Shown here piece after piece: positions 20,935 to 29,543 of a stretch of 64,000 nt of DNA. Position 1 is the first letter of the stretch. Each line of letters opens with the position of its first letter. The position numbers were made by a program, and so were the translations under genes. Source of the DNA: [Leptolyngbya] sp. PCC 7376 (GTDB taxonomy: Bacteria; Cyanobacteriota; Cyanobacteriia; Cyanobacteriales; MRBY01); the NCBI RefSeq assembly GCF_000316605.1, contig NC_019683.1, positions 1,224,036 to 1,288,035 on the forward strand, read 5' to 3'. The notes beneath the pieces were generated by a model, which was not told the origin of the DNA, did not search any database, and saw only the letters and a program-made list of their open reading frames with translations.

Positions 20935-21711
20935 ACGTGAGTTCGGGATAGGAAAAGAAGCTTCTAATCAAGCTGAAGAGAGGGTTTCTTAGGCTGATGA
21001 CAGTAGGCAATGAGACCACAAAGCAAGTTGACCTAAAAGTTGGCAGGACTGCGGTGGCGAGAATGTTCAATCTGAGAAATATTTTTCAGTTGGTCAATGA
21101 CTGTTTCAATCAAAGCTCGCTTACGAGCCAGCACTTTGTCTCGCCAAAGCATTAGGTGATTCTTCATATTGTGACGAGGCTTAGCTAATAATGTCACATC
21201 ATATTCTTCTTGCAAATACTGTGCCAGAGCTTGAGAGACGTAACCTTTATCTGCAAAGACTTTTATTGTGACAAACCTTGATACTGGTGGCATCAATAAA
21301 GCTGATTCCTGTGCATTGACCATAACAGTGCTGTAGGTAGACACATAGAGGTACTAACGTCGAAGGCATCCACTCCACAAAACGTTGGTCACTCACTGCT
21401 CGTGGAAAAGCTCCTCGCCAATAGATGACGCACATTGATGAGGTAGAAATATTTGAAATTACGATAATGAGATTGATCAAAAGCAATCAGTATCGTCATT
21501 ATCTCGCTTAAACTCAAGCTTCTTGAGCGACGTCGCCGCCGTTGTTTCGAGGCCAGCAGCTGTTGTTGCCATTGAGGTTCGAAGACTTGGCAAACATCAT
21601 CAACAGCACAAAACAAAGGCTCTAGACTGGTCATGGGAAAAAGTGGTGGATTGCTTATCAACTTCCACAATATGCACTTTCTCCTTTTCTTCTCTTATCC
21701 CAAACTCACGT
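20935..21711 (-). mobile_element. IS982-family element, internally deleted (copy A)
   Basis: Ends are inverted repeats starting ACGTGAGTTCGGGATA and ending TTATCCCAAACTCACGT. A perfect 6-bp target duplication, TAAATA, lies at 20929-20934 and 21712-21717. Compared with copy B at 34293-35247 about 180 bases are missing from the middle of the transposase. It is 777 bp long and cannot move by itself. Confidence 0.85.
20964..21670 (-). pseudogene. IS982-family transposase remnant (copy A)
   Basis: The N-terminal part (MWKLISNPPLFPMTSLEPL, LSLSEIMTILIAFDQSHYR) and C-terminal part ([19 protein letters not shown]) match the intact copy B transposase. The middle, including the segment that carries DGHAARGKTSVGWFFGF in copy B, is deleted. 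The frame is broken in addition, and a premature stop follows SPANF. Not functional. Confidence 0.88.
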
Positions 21712-21805
21712 TAAATAGATAATGCCAGAAATTGAAGTCAATGAAATAAGAGCTGAGATGATTTTTTTAACAAGCTTCATACTTTTGCCATTAATCTCCT
21801 ACTGC

Positions 21806-22534
21806 TATAGCAGCGAAGGGGATAATGAGGACAGAATAGTAGATGACGTTTCTCTTTCTTAACGATGCCAGCAGCATATAGTCTTGACCTACGCACTAAG
21901 GCCGTCGCAGCCGTTGACCAAGGTCAGCGTAAAAGTCATATTTGCCGCACCTTTAACATTACTCGTAACACCCTCGATTTATGGCTAAAACGACGGGCAA
22001 CAACCGGTTCCCTCACACCGAAGATGGAATATCACCATGGGCCTCGGCTGAAAATTGATGACTTAAAGGCTTTCTGCATCTTTGCTCAGAAATATAGTCA
22101 TCTCACCCGAAAGGAAATGGCTCAACTATGGCCTACGTCAGTAAGCACTACGACCATTGGTATCGCTCTGCGGAGTCAAAATGTTACCCGCAAAAAAACT
22201 ATCGATACCAAGAGCGAGATGAATCATTGAGGCAAGCCTTTCGACAACAGCTTCATGGTTTGGCACCAGAACGTTTGGTGTATGTGGATGACAGTGTATT
22301 TCAATATACCCTCGAGTATCACTATGGTTACTGCCATCGCTCAGAATATTTTTATGCTGACAAACCGGCTCATCGTACGGAACGATTGAGTGTGATAGGA
22401 GCATGGCGCCAAAGGGAGGTTATTGCTCCGATGGTGACTAAAGGCTACATCAATAGTGCAGTGTTTTGTCAGTGGTTTGAAACTTACCTAGTGCCAGAGT
22501 TATTGCCGGGTCAAATGGTCATTCTGGACAATGC
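21806..22534 (+). mobile_element. IS630-family element, 3' truncated (copy 1)
   Basis: The left end starts TATAGCAGCGAAGGGG, the same terminal repeat as copy 2. The right part is absent: copy 2 begins directly in the transposase catalytic region at 22535. The rest of copy 1 is not found beyond copy 2, so a deletion accompanied or followed the nested insertion. Confidence 0.75.
21865..22534 (+). pseudogene. IS630-family transposase, truncated
   Basis: First frame: MPAAYSLDLRTKAVAAVDQG, an N-terminal HTH domain, to the heptanucleotide A7-C at 22192-22199. A -1 shift there leads into the second frame (YRYQERDESLRQAFRQQLHG), which carries the catalytic-domain start ERLVYVDDSV and GQMVILDNA. The ORF is cut just after LDNA by copy 2, losing the last part of the DDE domain. 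The glutamate-containing C-terminus is missing. Confidence 0.8.
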
Positions 22535-23485
22535 TATAGCAGCGAAGGAGAAGGTTAGGACATAGAACAGAAGGCTATTCTGATGGCATCGAACAAATCC
22601 TCAGTCTTCTTGATGAGCTTACTTATCTCCTTCTTTAACCTCCCCCAAAACTTCTCTATCTTGTTCAGGTGTGGTGAGTAGGGTGGCAAAAATATCACTT
22701 CACATCCTGCCTTCGCCACCAATGTTTGTATTCTTTCCTTTGGATGAACACTGGCATTATCCAGAATAATAATTTGACCCGGAATCAACTCTGGCACTAA
22801 GCAATCCTCTACCCATTGGCAAACTAAGGCGCTGTTGGCATAGCCCTCAAATACCATCGGTGCTATCTGCTCTCCCTCTCGCCATCCTCCAATCACGCTA
22901 ACTCGTTCTATACGATGACCTAACTTCTCTGCGATAAACCTCTCTGACTTATGGCAGTAGCCATACCCATAATCTAAGGTATTATCAAATCCACTTTCAT
23001 CGATATATACGAGTCGTTCTTGGACATACTGCTTCAGTTGTGCCACAAATGCTTTTTCTAATTCTTTATCTCTCTCTTGATATCGATAGGTCTTTTTTTT
23101 CGAGTAAATTCAATTTTCCGTAGAGCTTCACGTCTGGATGCATCACTAATAGACTCTGGCCATTTCTCCGCCATTTCCTTCTGGGTTAGATGCCCATATT
23201 TCTCTGCAAAAGCACGAAAAGCATCTAGATCATTAATCTTCGGTTGAGGGCCTCGACGGTAATCTGTCTTCGGAGCGACTGAACCGATTTTCTCTCGTCG
23301 TTTCAGCCACAGGTCTAGCGTATTTCGGCTAATACCAAAGAAGCGACAGATATCACTTTTTCGTTCACCTTTATCGAAGGCGGCAACAGCTTTTAGGCGT
23401 AAATCAAGACTATGGGGAGCAGGCATGGCATCTATGTTTATTGCTTCTATCCTATTCTGTCTTAACCCACTCCTTGCCTGCTATA
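22535..23485 (-). mobile_element. IS630-family element, complete (copy 2)
   Basis: This 951-bp element has terminal repeats TATAGCAGCGAAGGAG at the left and its near complement (CTCCTTGCCTGCTATA) at the right. TA flanks fit the IS630 TA target. It is inserted within copy 1 in the opposite orientation. Confidence 0.82.
22555..23426 (-). CDS. IS630-family transposase, two frames joined by -1 frameshifting
   Basis: Frame 1 (MPAPHSLDLRLKAVAAFDKG) encodes the HTH DNA-binding domain and runs to TRKKRPIDIKREIKN. At a run of eight A (23093-23100 on the plus strand as T) a -1 shift gives RKKKTYRYQERDKELEKAF, which joins the catalytic frame. That frame holds the DDE residues in ERLVYIDESGFD, ILDNASVHPKERI and PYSPHLNKIEKFWGRLKKEI. 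Both halves are intact, so a functional fused transposase is likely made by programmed frameshifting. The shift itself is inferred from the slippery run and from known IS630 members. Confidence 0.82.
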
Positions 23486-23573
23486 GATAAAATTCCAAAC
23501 AAACTCTTGATTTATAGGAGTTTCAGGCTAACTTGTCGGAATTTCATCCTAATTCCTTAACCCGAACTCACGT
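23486..23573. mobile_element. Probable end fragment of another IS982-family element
   Basis: The last bases, CCTTAACCCGAACTCACGTT, match the IS982 terminal repeats of copies A-C. The preceding bases only weakly resemble them. No transposase sequence is attached. Confidence 0.45.
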
Positions 23574-23622
23574 TATTTAAGCTTGCCAGTTTTCTTAATA
23601 TCTCAGCCGATGATCTCTTTGA

Positions 23623-23781
23623 ATTAATGGGGTATCCACCTACAACAGCCTCCAAGGAAGCACCTATGAACGGGGAATTATCCGTAATGACTTCAGTCGA
23701 TTCAAGGATTCATTTGTACAGCCAAGACTTTGGTATGTGGGGATGAGTCGGTGTAAGAATTATTTGGCGGTAGCATCATGA
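23623..23781 (+). pseudogene. C-terminal fragment of a superfamily 1 helicase
   Basis: The frame reads GVSTYNSLQGSTYERGIIRN, then DFSRFKDSFVQPRLWYVGMS and RCKNYLAVASS before the stop. QGSTYER and WYVGMSR-C-K-NYLAV match the last motifs (V/VI) of RecD/UvrD-like helicases. A stop (23620-23622) precedes the fragment, and a different short frame just upstream (LASFLNISADDLFELMGY) resembles the end of an HTH-XRE domain. The rest of the helicase is missing, so it is a remnant left beside the insertion sequences. Confidence 0.6.
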
Positions 23782-23954
23782 AAAATCACATTGATTGCGA
23801 AAAAGCTGCTGTCATCGTTAGTGACTGCATTGGCAATATGAGGATACGCCTAGGGTTCTCTCCTTTCACCTCAATAGACTATGAAGTCTCGAATCAGAAA
23901 AAAGCGTTCAAAGTTTCTATCTGGTTTTATTGGGGGAAACGAAAAAAGAACTAG
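23778..23954 (+). CDS. Small ORF (58 aa) overlapping the helicase fragment stop
   Basis: MKNHIDCEKAAVIVSDCIGN begins on an ATGA overlap with the helicase fragment stop, which suggests it was the next gene of an operon. The C-terminus is basic (FYWGKRKKN). I do not recognise it; it may be expressed or part of the decayed operon. Confidence 0.35.
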   Translation: MKNHIDCEKAAVIVSDCIGNMRIRLGFSPFTSIDYEVSNQKKAFKVSIWFYWGKRKKN

Positions 23955-24039
23955 TCACAACCCTTCTCAACCAGTTACCCTAGAGTCATCAATAAGCCCA
24001 AAACAACTTTTGTAGAGCAGTCGTGGCGTGAAAGTCAAG

Positions 24040-24111
<72 letters not shown>

Positions 24112-24309
24112 ATTTTTAGGATTTTGATTTTACTACATTTTTTAAAGAAGGCGATCGCCCCATCAATACTCTCTGAAGACCATCAGTTCCGCACCGAGAT
24201 AATGGCGATCGCCCTCCCATAATTATTACTACTGTTCTTTTTATCCTGTACCAAGTTTTTATATATGATGCTTGGAAATCGCTGCTCTGAGAGTGCACAG
24301 ATACATGGG

Positions 24310-24552
24310 CTATGAAGCCAGTAAATCTTGACCTAAATACTTCTTACTAGGTGAAGACGTTGTGACCACCGAGGAAGGTAGATATACACGACCACTACTG
24401 GAACACATCACCATCAAATAATCACAATGAGAGCATTCCGTTTGCAGTACTTGTGTGCCTTGGCTTATGACACCTAGAGGAAGACGATCACTCAAAAATC
24501 GCTGAGCATAGCCACCACAATTCGGACATCGAATAATCGTTTTTGGGTACAT
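24310..24552 (-). CDS. Small zinc-ribbon protein, cyanobacterial
   Basis: An 80-residue protein with two CxxC knuckles: IRCPNCGGYAQRF near the N-terminus and TECSHCDYLMVMCSSSGRVY. The pattern is that of a small conserved cyanobacterial protein sometimes labelled as a PriA fragment by automatic annotation; that label is not supported, since no helicase motif is present. Function unknown; nucleic-acid or protein binding is possible. Next gene upstream on the same strand is a thioredoxin. Confidence 0.6.
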   Translation of the reverse strand: MYPKTIIRCPNCGGYAQRFLSDRLPLGVISQGTQVLQTECSHCDYLMVMCSSSGRVYLPSSVVTTSSPSKKYLGQDLLAS

Positions 24553-24614
24553 CAGAATATCTTTAAAGAAAACAGAATTTATATAGAAAAAATATAGAAA
24601 ATACTCCTAGAAAA

Positions 24615-24941
24615 TTAGAGTAAATATCTTTTTACTGTGTGACTAAACTCTTCATAAGCTTTGACACCAACCAATGTTTCTCTGAACTCTCCATTCTGAA
24701 AAAAGATTACAGCTGGAATACTGCTGAGCCCATATCGTGTGCCTACAAACTTGTTGCTATCAACATCTATTTTCATGACTGTAGCGCGATCTTGAAACTC
24801 ATCAGCTAGTTGATCCATCAAAGGGGCCACTAATTTACAGGGACCGCACCAAGTTGCCGTACAATCAAGCACTAATACAGCTTCGCTACTCAGGAGAGCA
24901 TCTAATTCCGCTTCATTTTTTACATATTCAGCCTTTGTCAT
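24615..24941 (-). CDS. Thioredoxin
   Basis: A 108-residue thioredoxin fold with the redox motif TATWCGPCKLVAPLMDQLA, the cis-proline SIPAVIFFQNGE and the C-terminal VGVKAYEEF. It reduces protein disulphides in the cytosol. Two ATGs lie six bases apart (24947 and 24941); GGAG is correctly spaced only for the second, MTKAEYVKNEAEL, so that start is chosen. The frame is open to 25085 but the upstream part has no family match. Confidence 0.93.
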   Translation of the reverse strand: MTKAEYVKNEAELDALLSSEAVLVLDCTATWCGPCKLVAPLMDQLADEFQDRATVMKIDVDSNKFVGTRYGLSSIPAVIFFQNGEFRETLVGVKAYEEFSHTVKRYLL

Positions 24942-25133
24942 TCTCATATCTCCAGATAGTTGATTTTGATATTTTTTTAATGTGAATTGAAGGGTTAGAC
25001 AAACTACTTTGGTATACTTGAGCTCCGCAACTAATATTGAGAAAATAGTTAGTAATTTGCTATTTCGACACAGGTCGATATACACATCTAAGTTGCTATA
25101 GATGAGTTCATCAGTTATTAAGCTGACAAAATT

Positions 25134-25472
25134 ATGGCCGCCAACTCTCCAAAAGATTTATCCGCTTGGGAACGCCTAGAGCGAGGACGTCAAGCAAAAG
25201 CAGAGAGCGGAGGCTATGCTGGCTTTGGTTCACCAGCATTTGGACAACGTTCCATCAACGGTGAATTGGTCGATGATCCCGCAGAATGCCAGATTATTGA
25301 ATTGGTTCGTCGGCATCACAAATCAGGGAAATCTTTGCAGAAAATCGCTGATTGGCTGAATGCTCAAGGTTATACAACTAAAAGAGGTAAACCTTGGCGG
25401 CGAATTTCAGTAAAACGGATCCTTGATCGTCTTTATGGAAAAACGCCTAGAACCTCTGGCAAAATCATTTGA
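25134..25472 (+). CDS. Recombinase-domain small protein
   Basis: A 112-residue protein with GGYAGFGSPAFGQRSINGEL, DPAECQIIELVRRHHKSGKS and IADWLNAQGYTTKRGKPW. These match the central 'recombinase' region of large serine recombinases, but the catalytic resolvase domain is missing. Stand-alone proteins like this occur widely in cyanobacteria, so it may be a domesticated DNA-binding protein rather than a broken recombinase. Divergent from the thioredoxin gene. Confidence 0.6.
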   Translation: MAANSPKDLSAWERLERGRQAKAESGGYAGFGSPAFGQRSINGELVDDPAECQIIELVRRHHKSGKSLQKIADWLNAQGYTTKRGKPWRRISVKRILDRLYGKTPRTSGKII

Positions 25473-25509
25473 GTGGAGCACAAAGGCGCTTTATCCCCCC
25501 AATGAAAAA

Positions 25510-25585
25510 ATGTTACGCACCACTAAAAACCTTTTGGGTCTATTCTCTTTGCAAGGCAGTCGAAAGAGGATTATGTGCGTAACAT
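25510..25585. repeat. 11-bp perfect inverted repeat with 54-base spacer
   Basis: ATGTTACGCAC at 25510-25520 is repeated inverted as GTGCGTAACAT at 25575-25585 in the 259-base gap before the CBS gene. It may be an operator, a long RNA hairpin or the ends of a small mobile repeat. A third partial copy (CGTTACAT) lies at about 25648. No T-run follows. Confidence 0.4.
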
Positions 25586-25731
25586 CTCTCTATAGTACAC
25601 CTAAAGTACCCAAAACTCTTTCTAGTCAAATATTTCCTACATAAAATCGTTACATCCCTCTTTGGGCGATCGCCTGGAGCGCTCTTAAGTCGTACCAGAT
25701 CAATATTCTTGAACAGTGATTCAATCTATTT

Positions 25732-26928
25732 TTGGGAACTGCCATTATGCCAACGCCCGCTGCTCTCTCTTGGATCCCTGATTTAGATGGATCAATCAAT
25801 CGAGAACCACTCATTGTTTCACCCGAAACATCTTTAGTGGATGTCATCGATTTAATTAGTCGAGCTCATAGTCAGCTCTGTTCTCTGGATGATGATGTTT
25901 TGTCTTTAAGTGCTTCAGCAGCAAAAGTTTCTGCAAGTTGCATCTTAGTTTGTCAAAATCATCGCATTATTGGCATTTTGACAGAACGCGATGTTGTGCG
26001 TCTCACAGCAGAAGAAGTTGATTTCACAACGGTAACCGTGAGTGATGTGATGATACAGCCGGTGATCACACTACCCTATGACTCTTTGCGAGATATTTTT
26101 GCGGTACTTTTTTTATTTCGTCGCTATCGCATTCGACATCTACCGATCGTTAACCAACAAGAAGAATTGATCGGTGTCATTTCTCACGAAAGCATTCGCC
26201 AAGTCTTACGCCCAGCCAACCTTCTACGATTTCGCCTTGTCTCGGATGTGATGACCACACCGATTATCCATGCCCCTCTAAATGCAACAGTGCTTACGAT
26301 TGGGCAGTTAATGGCGAAATATCGTGTCAGCTGTATTGTAATTACCCAAAAAGATGCAGAGGGGAATCAAAGGCCTGTTGGCATTGTGACAGAAAGCGAT
26401 ATTTTGCAATTTCAAGCGTTTCAAATTGATCTATCAAAGACTTTGGTGGAAACTATTATGAGTACACCGATATTTTTGCTGAAACCAGAAGATTCGTTGT
26501 GGACAGCCCATCAAGAGATGCAAAAAAGGCGAGTGGGTCGTTTAGTGGTGTCTTGGAATTGGGGGCAAAATTTAGGCATTGTCACCCAGACTAACCTACT
26601 CAAAATTTTTGATCCAATCGAAATGTATGGTGTGATCGAAAATCTCCAGCAAACAATTCACCAACTAAAAATGCAAACTCAGTTTGCTTCACTGCCTACT
26701 GATAGTGAGACAGCGGAATTGCAATTGCCTCCAATAGTGGAATCAGAAACAAAGATTCCTGAACTTACAGCGAATCAACATGATCCATCATCAATTACGG
26801 CGTCTCTCGATGCGATCTACAAACATCTTGAATCGATGGATCATAATCCCGATTTATTTACGGATGATCAGCGATCGAAACTTGAGGGCATTTTAGAGGC
26901 TATTAGAGATTTCGGCGTTGCAGAATAG
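25732..26928 (+). CDS. Protein with four CBS domains; C-terminus altered by IS1 insertion
   Basis: The protein now has 398 residues. Two Bateman pairs are visible: SLVDVIDLISRAHSQ...IIGILTERDVVRL, VSDVMIQPVITLPYDSLRDI...HLPIVNQQEELIGVIS, VSDVMTTPIIHAPLNATVL...PVGIVTESDILQF and VETIMSTPIFLLKPED...NLGIVTQTNLLKI. CBS pairs usually sense adenine nucleotides. In many cyanobacterial proteins this module precedes PAS and kinase domains, which are absent here; only a Glu-rich tail follows. The IS1 element starts at 26914, inside the gene: the last codons GVAE and the TAG stop are IS sequence. The pre-insertion end can be reconstructed as KSSMQ and TGA at 27683-27700. Confidence 0.88.
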   Translation: MGTAIMPTPAALSWIPDLDGSINREPLIVSPETSLVDVIDLISRAHSQLCSLDDDVLSLSASAAKVSASCILVCQNHRIIGILTERDVVRLTAEEVDFTTVTVSDVMIQPVITLPYDSLRDIFAVLFLFRRYRIRHLPIVNQQEELIGVISHESIRQVLRPANLLRFRLVSDVMTTPIIHAPLNATVLTIGQLMAKYRVSCIVITQKDAEGNQRPVGIVTESDILQFQAFQIDLSKTLVETIMSTPIFLLKPEDSLWTAHQEMQKRRVGRLVVSWNWGQNLGIVTQTNLLKIFDPIEMYGVIENLQQTIHQLKMQTQFASLPTDSETAELQLPPIVESETKIPELTANQHDPSSITASLDAIYKHLESMDHNPDLFTDDQRSKLEGILEAIRDFGVAE

Positions 26929-27674
26929 AGGTATGAATGGAGGTTGTTGACTCAATGGAATGTCCAGAATGCCAATCTACTCATATCCGTAAGAATGGAA
27001 AGAAAAAAGGCAAACAGAATCACATCTGTGTAGATTGCGGTCGTCAGTTTATCGACCGCTACAGCCAGCTCGGCTACTCAAATGCCTTCAAACGTGAATG
27101 CCTCAAAATGTATGTCAACGGTATGGGCTTTCGAGCCATTGAACGGGTGAAAGGAGTGCACCACACTACCGTCATCACTTGGGTCAAACAAGTCGGTGCA
27201 TTGCTGCCTGATGCTTATGAACCGGAAGAGATGCCTCAGGTCGGGGAACTCGATGAACTTCAAACATTCGTCGGTGCTAAAAAAACAAGGTCTGGCTCTG
27301 GACAGCAGTAGACCACTTTCAACCAGGTATTCTTGCTTGGACTATTGGTGACAGAAGTGCAGAGACATTCAAGCCACTATGGGCAATCGTTAGTCTCTGG
27401 AGATGCTTCTTTTACGTCACAGATGGCTGGAAAGTTTATCCCATCTTTGTACCCGATGGGGACCAGATTGTCAGTAAGACCTATATGACTCGAGTCGAAG
27501 GAGAGAACACTCGATTGCGGCATTATCTCGCTCGACTCCATCGAAAGACCTTATGTTATTCAAAGTCTGTGGAAATGTTAGAGCATTCGATTCGATTGCT
27601 GATTCACTATCTCAAGTTCTGGGATGTTCCTATCCCTCGACCCTCATAGATTCATACCTCAATTCACCAACGCC
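26914..27674 (+). mobile_element. IS1-family element, complete, with 8-bp target duplication
   Basis: The 761-bp element has terminal inverted repeats GGCGTTGCAGAATAGAGG... and its complement at the right (…CCTCAATTCACCAACGCC). The direct repeat GAGATTTC flanks it at 26906-26913 and 27675-27682. Length and target duplication fit the IS1 family. Insertion is in the last codons of the CBS gene. The exact duplication suggests a recent event. Confidence 0.93.
26955..27649 (+). CDS. IS1-family transposase InsAB' (-1 frameshift product)
   Basis: InsA begins MECPECQSTHIRKNGKKKGK with zinc-finger cysteines (CPEC...CVDCG) and an HTH (MGFRAIERVKGVHHTTVITW). A -1 shift at the A7-C run (27279-27286) joins it to InsB', KKNKVWLWTAVDHFQPGILA, with the DDE domain around VTDGWKVYPIFVPDGD and EGENTRLRHYLARLHRKTL. 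InsB' is open to the TAG at 27647-27649, with no lesion. An in-frame ATG at 26937 is an alternative start. Without frameshift, InsA stops at 27311 and acts as a repressor in characterised IS1 elements. Confidence 0.88.
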
Positions 27675-27736
27675 GAGATTTCAAGTCCTCAATGCAGTGA
27701 CAGAGAAATTTTTCGTATGCTGATTGGATTGCGTTT

Positions 27737-28939
27737 TTAAAGAGGTGCACTAATTAAGTCTTTCAGTTTGGCGCGGAGCTTCGCAGCTTCCTGAGGATTT
27801 TGCTCATCGTGGAGGGCGATCGCCTGTTTAAAGAATTTAGTGCTTTCTTCGATTTGACCGATGCGGTAGAGAATTGCCGCTAGATTTTGGTGAACCCAAG
27901 GATTATAGGGGTCGTATTTTAAACATTGCTCATAGGCAGTGATCGCCTCACCGACTTTCCCTACTGCTTTGTATGCCATACCCATGTGGTAATGTCCTGC
28001 TGCAAACGTGGGGTCAATAACCACAGTGGTTTGATGTTGGGCGATCGCCTCTTCCGCTTTACCGAGAGTTTGAAGGAGTGCGCCGAGATTATGGTGTGCC
28101 CCAATTTTGAGTTTGTTGATAATGGGTTGCTCAATCGCTTGGTTGTAATGCTTGATCGCTTTGTCTGTTTCACCCTGTTTCCGAAACGCATTACCAAGAT
28201 GATAGTGCAATTCATAGAGAAGATTGGGGCTCGCATTCGCACTACATTTCAGCCCTTGCTTAAGCGTTTTTAAACCCTGTTTGGCTAGCCCTTCATAAAT
28301 ATAAATTGCCCCTAATTTACTGCAAACATAGGGATCATTTTTATGAGCTTTGAAGTAGGCTTCCATCGCTTGTTTGGCGCGAGTACTTTTCTCTAGTTTG
28401 GCGATCGCCTCCCGCTGATATCCCGTATGAAAAATGGCGATAGTCGACAAATCCTTAATCTGCCACTGAGGTTCTACTGTCAGCAGTTCTGCCACGCTAT
28501 CGTCAATCATCGCGTGATAAGGGCGCTCAAATTTAATGGCTGGGTGCATTCGAAATAATCGCGATACCAACGAATAGGGAGATTGAGCTGCGCCAATTTC
28601 ATAACGTACCAAATTCACTGCAAGGGTATCTGGCTCGGTGATCGCCTTTTCGATATCTTCAATTGCTTTTTCGTTTAATTTTTCATCCGCGTCTAGAACT
28701 AAAACCCATTCTTTTGTCACCAACTTCAGAGCTTCATTCCGTGCTGCCGCAAAATCATTTGACCATTCATAATGACCAATCACCGCCCCAAAACTTTCGG
28801 CGATCGCCACCGTATCATCCGTTGACCCCGTATCGAGGATCACGATCTCGCTCACCACATCCTGCACACTTCTGAGACATTCTGCGAGGATATCCGCCTC
28901 ATTTTTCACAATCATGCAGAGACTCAGGCGATCATTCAT
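27737..28939 (-). CDS. Family 2 glycosyltransferase with C-terminal TPR repeats
   Basis: The 400-residue protein starts at the ATG at 28939 (MNDRLSLCMIVKNEADILAE); the frame opens further upstream only from a TTG. The N-terminal GT-A domain shows SLCMIVKNEADI, ILDTGSTDDTVAIAESFGA and the metal site VLVLDADEKLN. From about residue 225 there are at least four TPRs (YHLGNAFRKQGETDKAIKHY, HNLGALLQTLGKAEEAIAQH, HYHMGMAYKAVGKVGEAITA). Such proteins add sugars to surface polysaccharides or proteins. The acceptor is unknown. It is alone, next to the IS1 insertion. Confidence 0.88.
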   Translation of the reverse strand: MNDRLSLCMIVKNEADILAECLRSVQDVVSEIVILDTGSTDDTVAIAESFGAVIGHYEWSNDFAAARNEALKLVTKEWVLVLDADEKLNEKAIEDIEKAITEPDTLAVNLVRYEIGAAQSPYSLVSRLFRMHPAIKFERPYHAMIDDSVAELLTVEPQWQIKDLSTIAIFHTGYQREAIAKLEKSTRAKQAMEAYFKAHKNDPYVCSKLGAIYIYEGLAKQGLKTLKQGLKCSANASPNLLYELHYHLGNAFRKQGETDKAIKHYNQAIEQPIINKLKIGAHHNLGALLQTLGKAEEAIAQHQTTVVIDPTFAAGHYHMGMAYKAVGKVGEAITAYEQCLKYDPYNPWVHQNLAAILYRIGQIEESTKFFKQAIALHDEQNPQEAAKLRAKLKDLISAPL

Positions 28940-29100
28940 GGGCTTTGTATTTATCAATTCACATTAATCTGTCAGGAGGAATTGTACCCGAAAGGTGTTA
29001 ACTCTAGCCCCCTTCTAAAGGGATGTCTAAAATGAGAGAAATATCTTTTTTTAGGTGAGTTTATTTAGGGAACCTCTGGATTTATTTGAAATAGAATCTG

Positions 29101-29397
29101 TTACCGTTTTGGGATTATATTGCAAACAAACGCGTGTTTTTGATCTTTTAAAGACTGGCGATCGCCTTGAGTTTTTGTATTTCGGGGATGGCAATCAAAC
29201 CTTTCGGAAGGGTGTTGCTTACCGTTGATTTTCAGGACAGCTCGGTACTGCCAATAATATTTGGCGCTCCTTTTCACCGAGACTAAACAAATTTCTTGGT
29301 CTCCTATCGTCTGGCATTGGACGGCGATCGCTGGAGCAGCGGAACAAAACATCAACCCAAAAGCGATAACGATTCCCCAAACAAACTTGAAACCCAT
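29101..29397 (-). CDS. Small secreted hypothetical protein (98 aa)
   Basis: MGFKFVWGIVIAFGLMFCSA followed by APAIA is a signal peptide, then a short mature part with four cysteines (VQCQTIGDQEICLV, RFDCHPRN, HAFVCNIIPKR) able to form two disulphides. Cysteine-paired periplasmic proteins of this size are common in cyanobacteria but I do not recognise the family. Confidence 0.6.
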   Translation of the reverse strand: MGFKFVWGIVIAFGLMFCSAAPAIAVQCQTIGDQEICLVSVKRSAKYYWQYRAVLKINGKQHPSERFDCHPRNTKTQGDRQSLKDQKHAFVCNIIPKR

Positions 29398-29466
29398 AGC
29401 AATGACCTACCAAAGATCAACTAACTCATAAGTCAATACTAATAGTCACTTTGCTGATGTGTAGAC

Positions 29467-29500
29467 AAAAAAAAGCTAAACGCTGTATCGACGCTTAGCT
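29467..29500 (-). terminator. Rho-independent terminator after hliC
   Basis: On the minus strand AGCTAAGCG and CGTTTAGCT form a stem with G-U pairs, followed by a run of eight T. It is 43 bases after the hliC stop. Confidence 0.85.
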
Positions 29501-29543
29501 AAATCTAAAAGATAGTAGAGATTGACAATGAAAATCGTAAGAT

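Larger units (their letters stand above)
20379..21780 (-). pseudogene. Membrane coiled-coil gene split by an IS982 insertion and a frameshift
   Basis: Removing the IS982 copy at 20935-21711 and one 6-bp target repeat restores a single reading frame from the ATG at 21778-21780: MKLVKKIISALISLTSISG, joined in frame through IIYLGIQSGKDNRFVPLFG, then a second hydrophobic segment (ISAAIVAPIGLTLLGYTI) and an acidic coiled coil. A second lesion, a one-base change near 20655, shifts the frame after RRQATL; the following frame continues EINSLEIDTVRILDELNHLD to the final LDK. The ancestral product was therefore about 190 residues, with two membrane segments and a cytoplasmic coiled coil. I do not recognise the family. 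It is convergent with folK. Confidence 0.8.
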
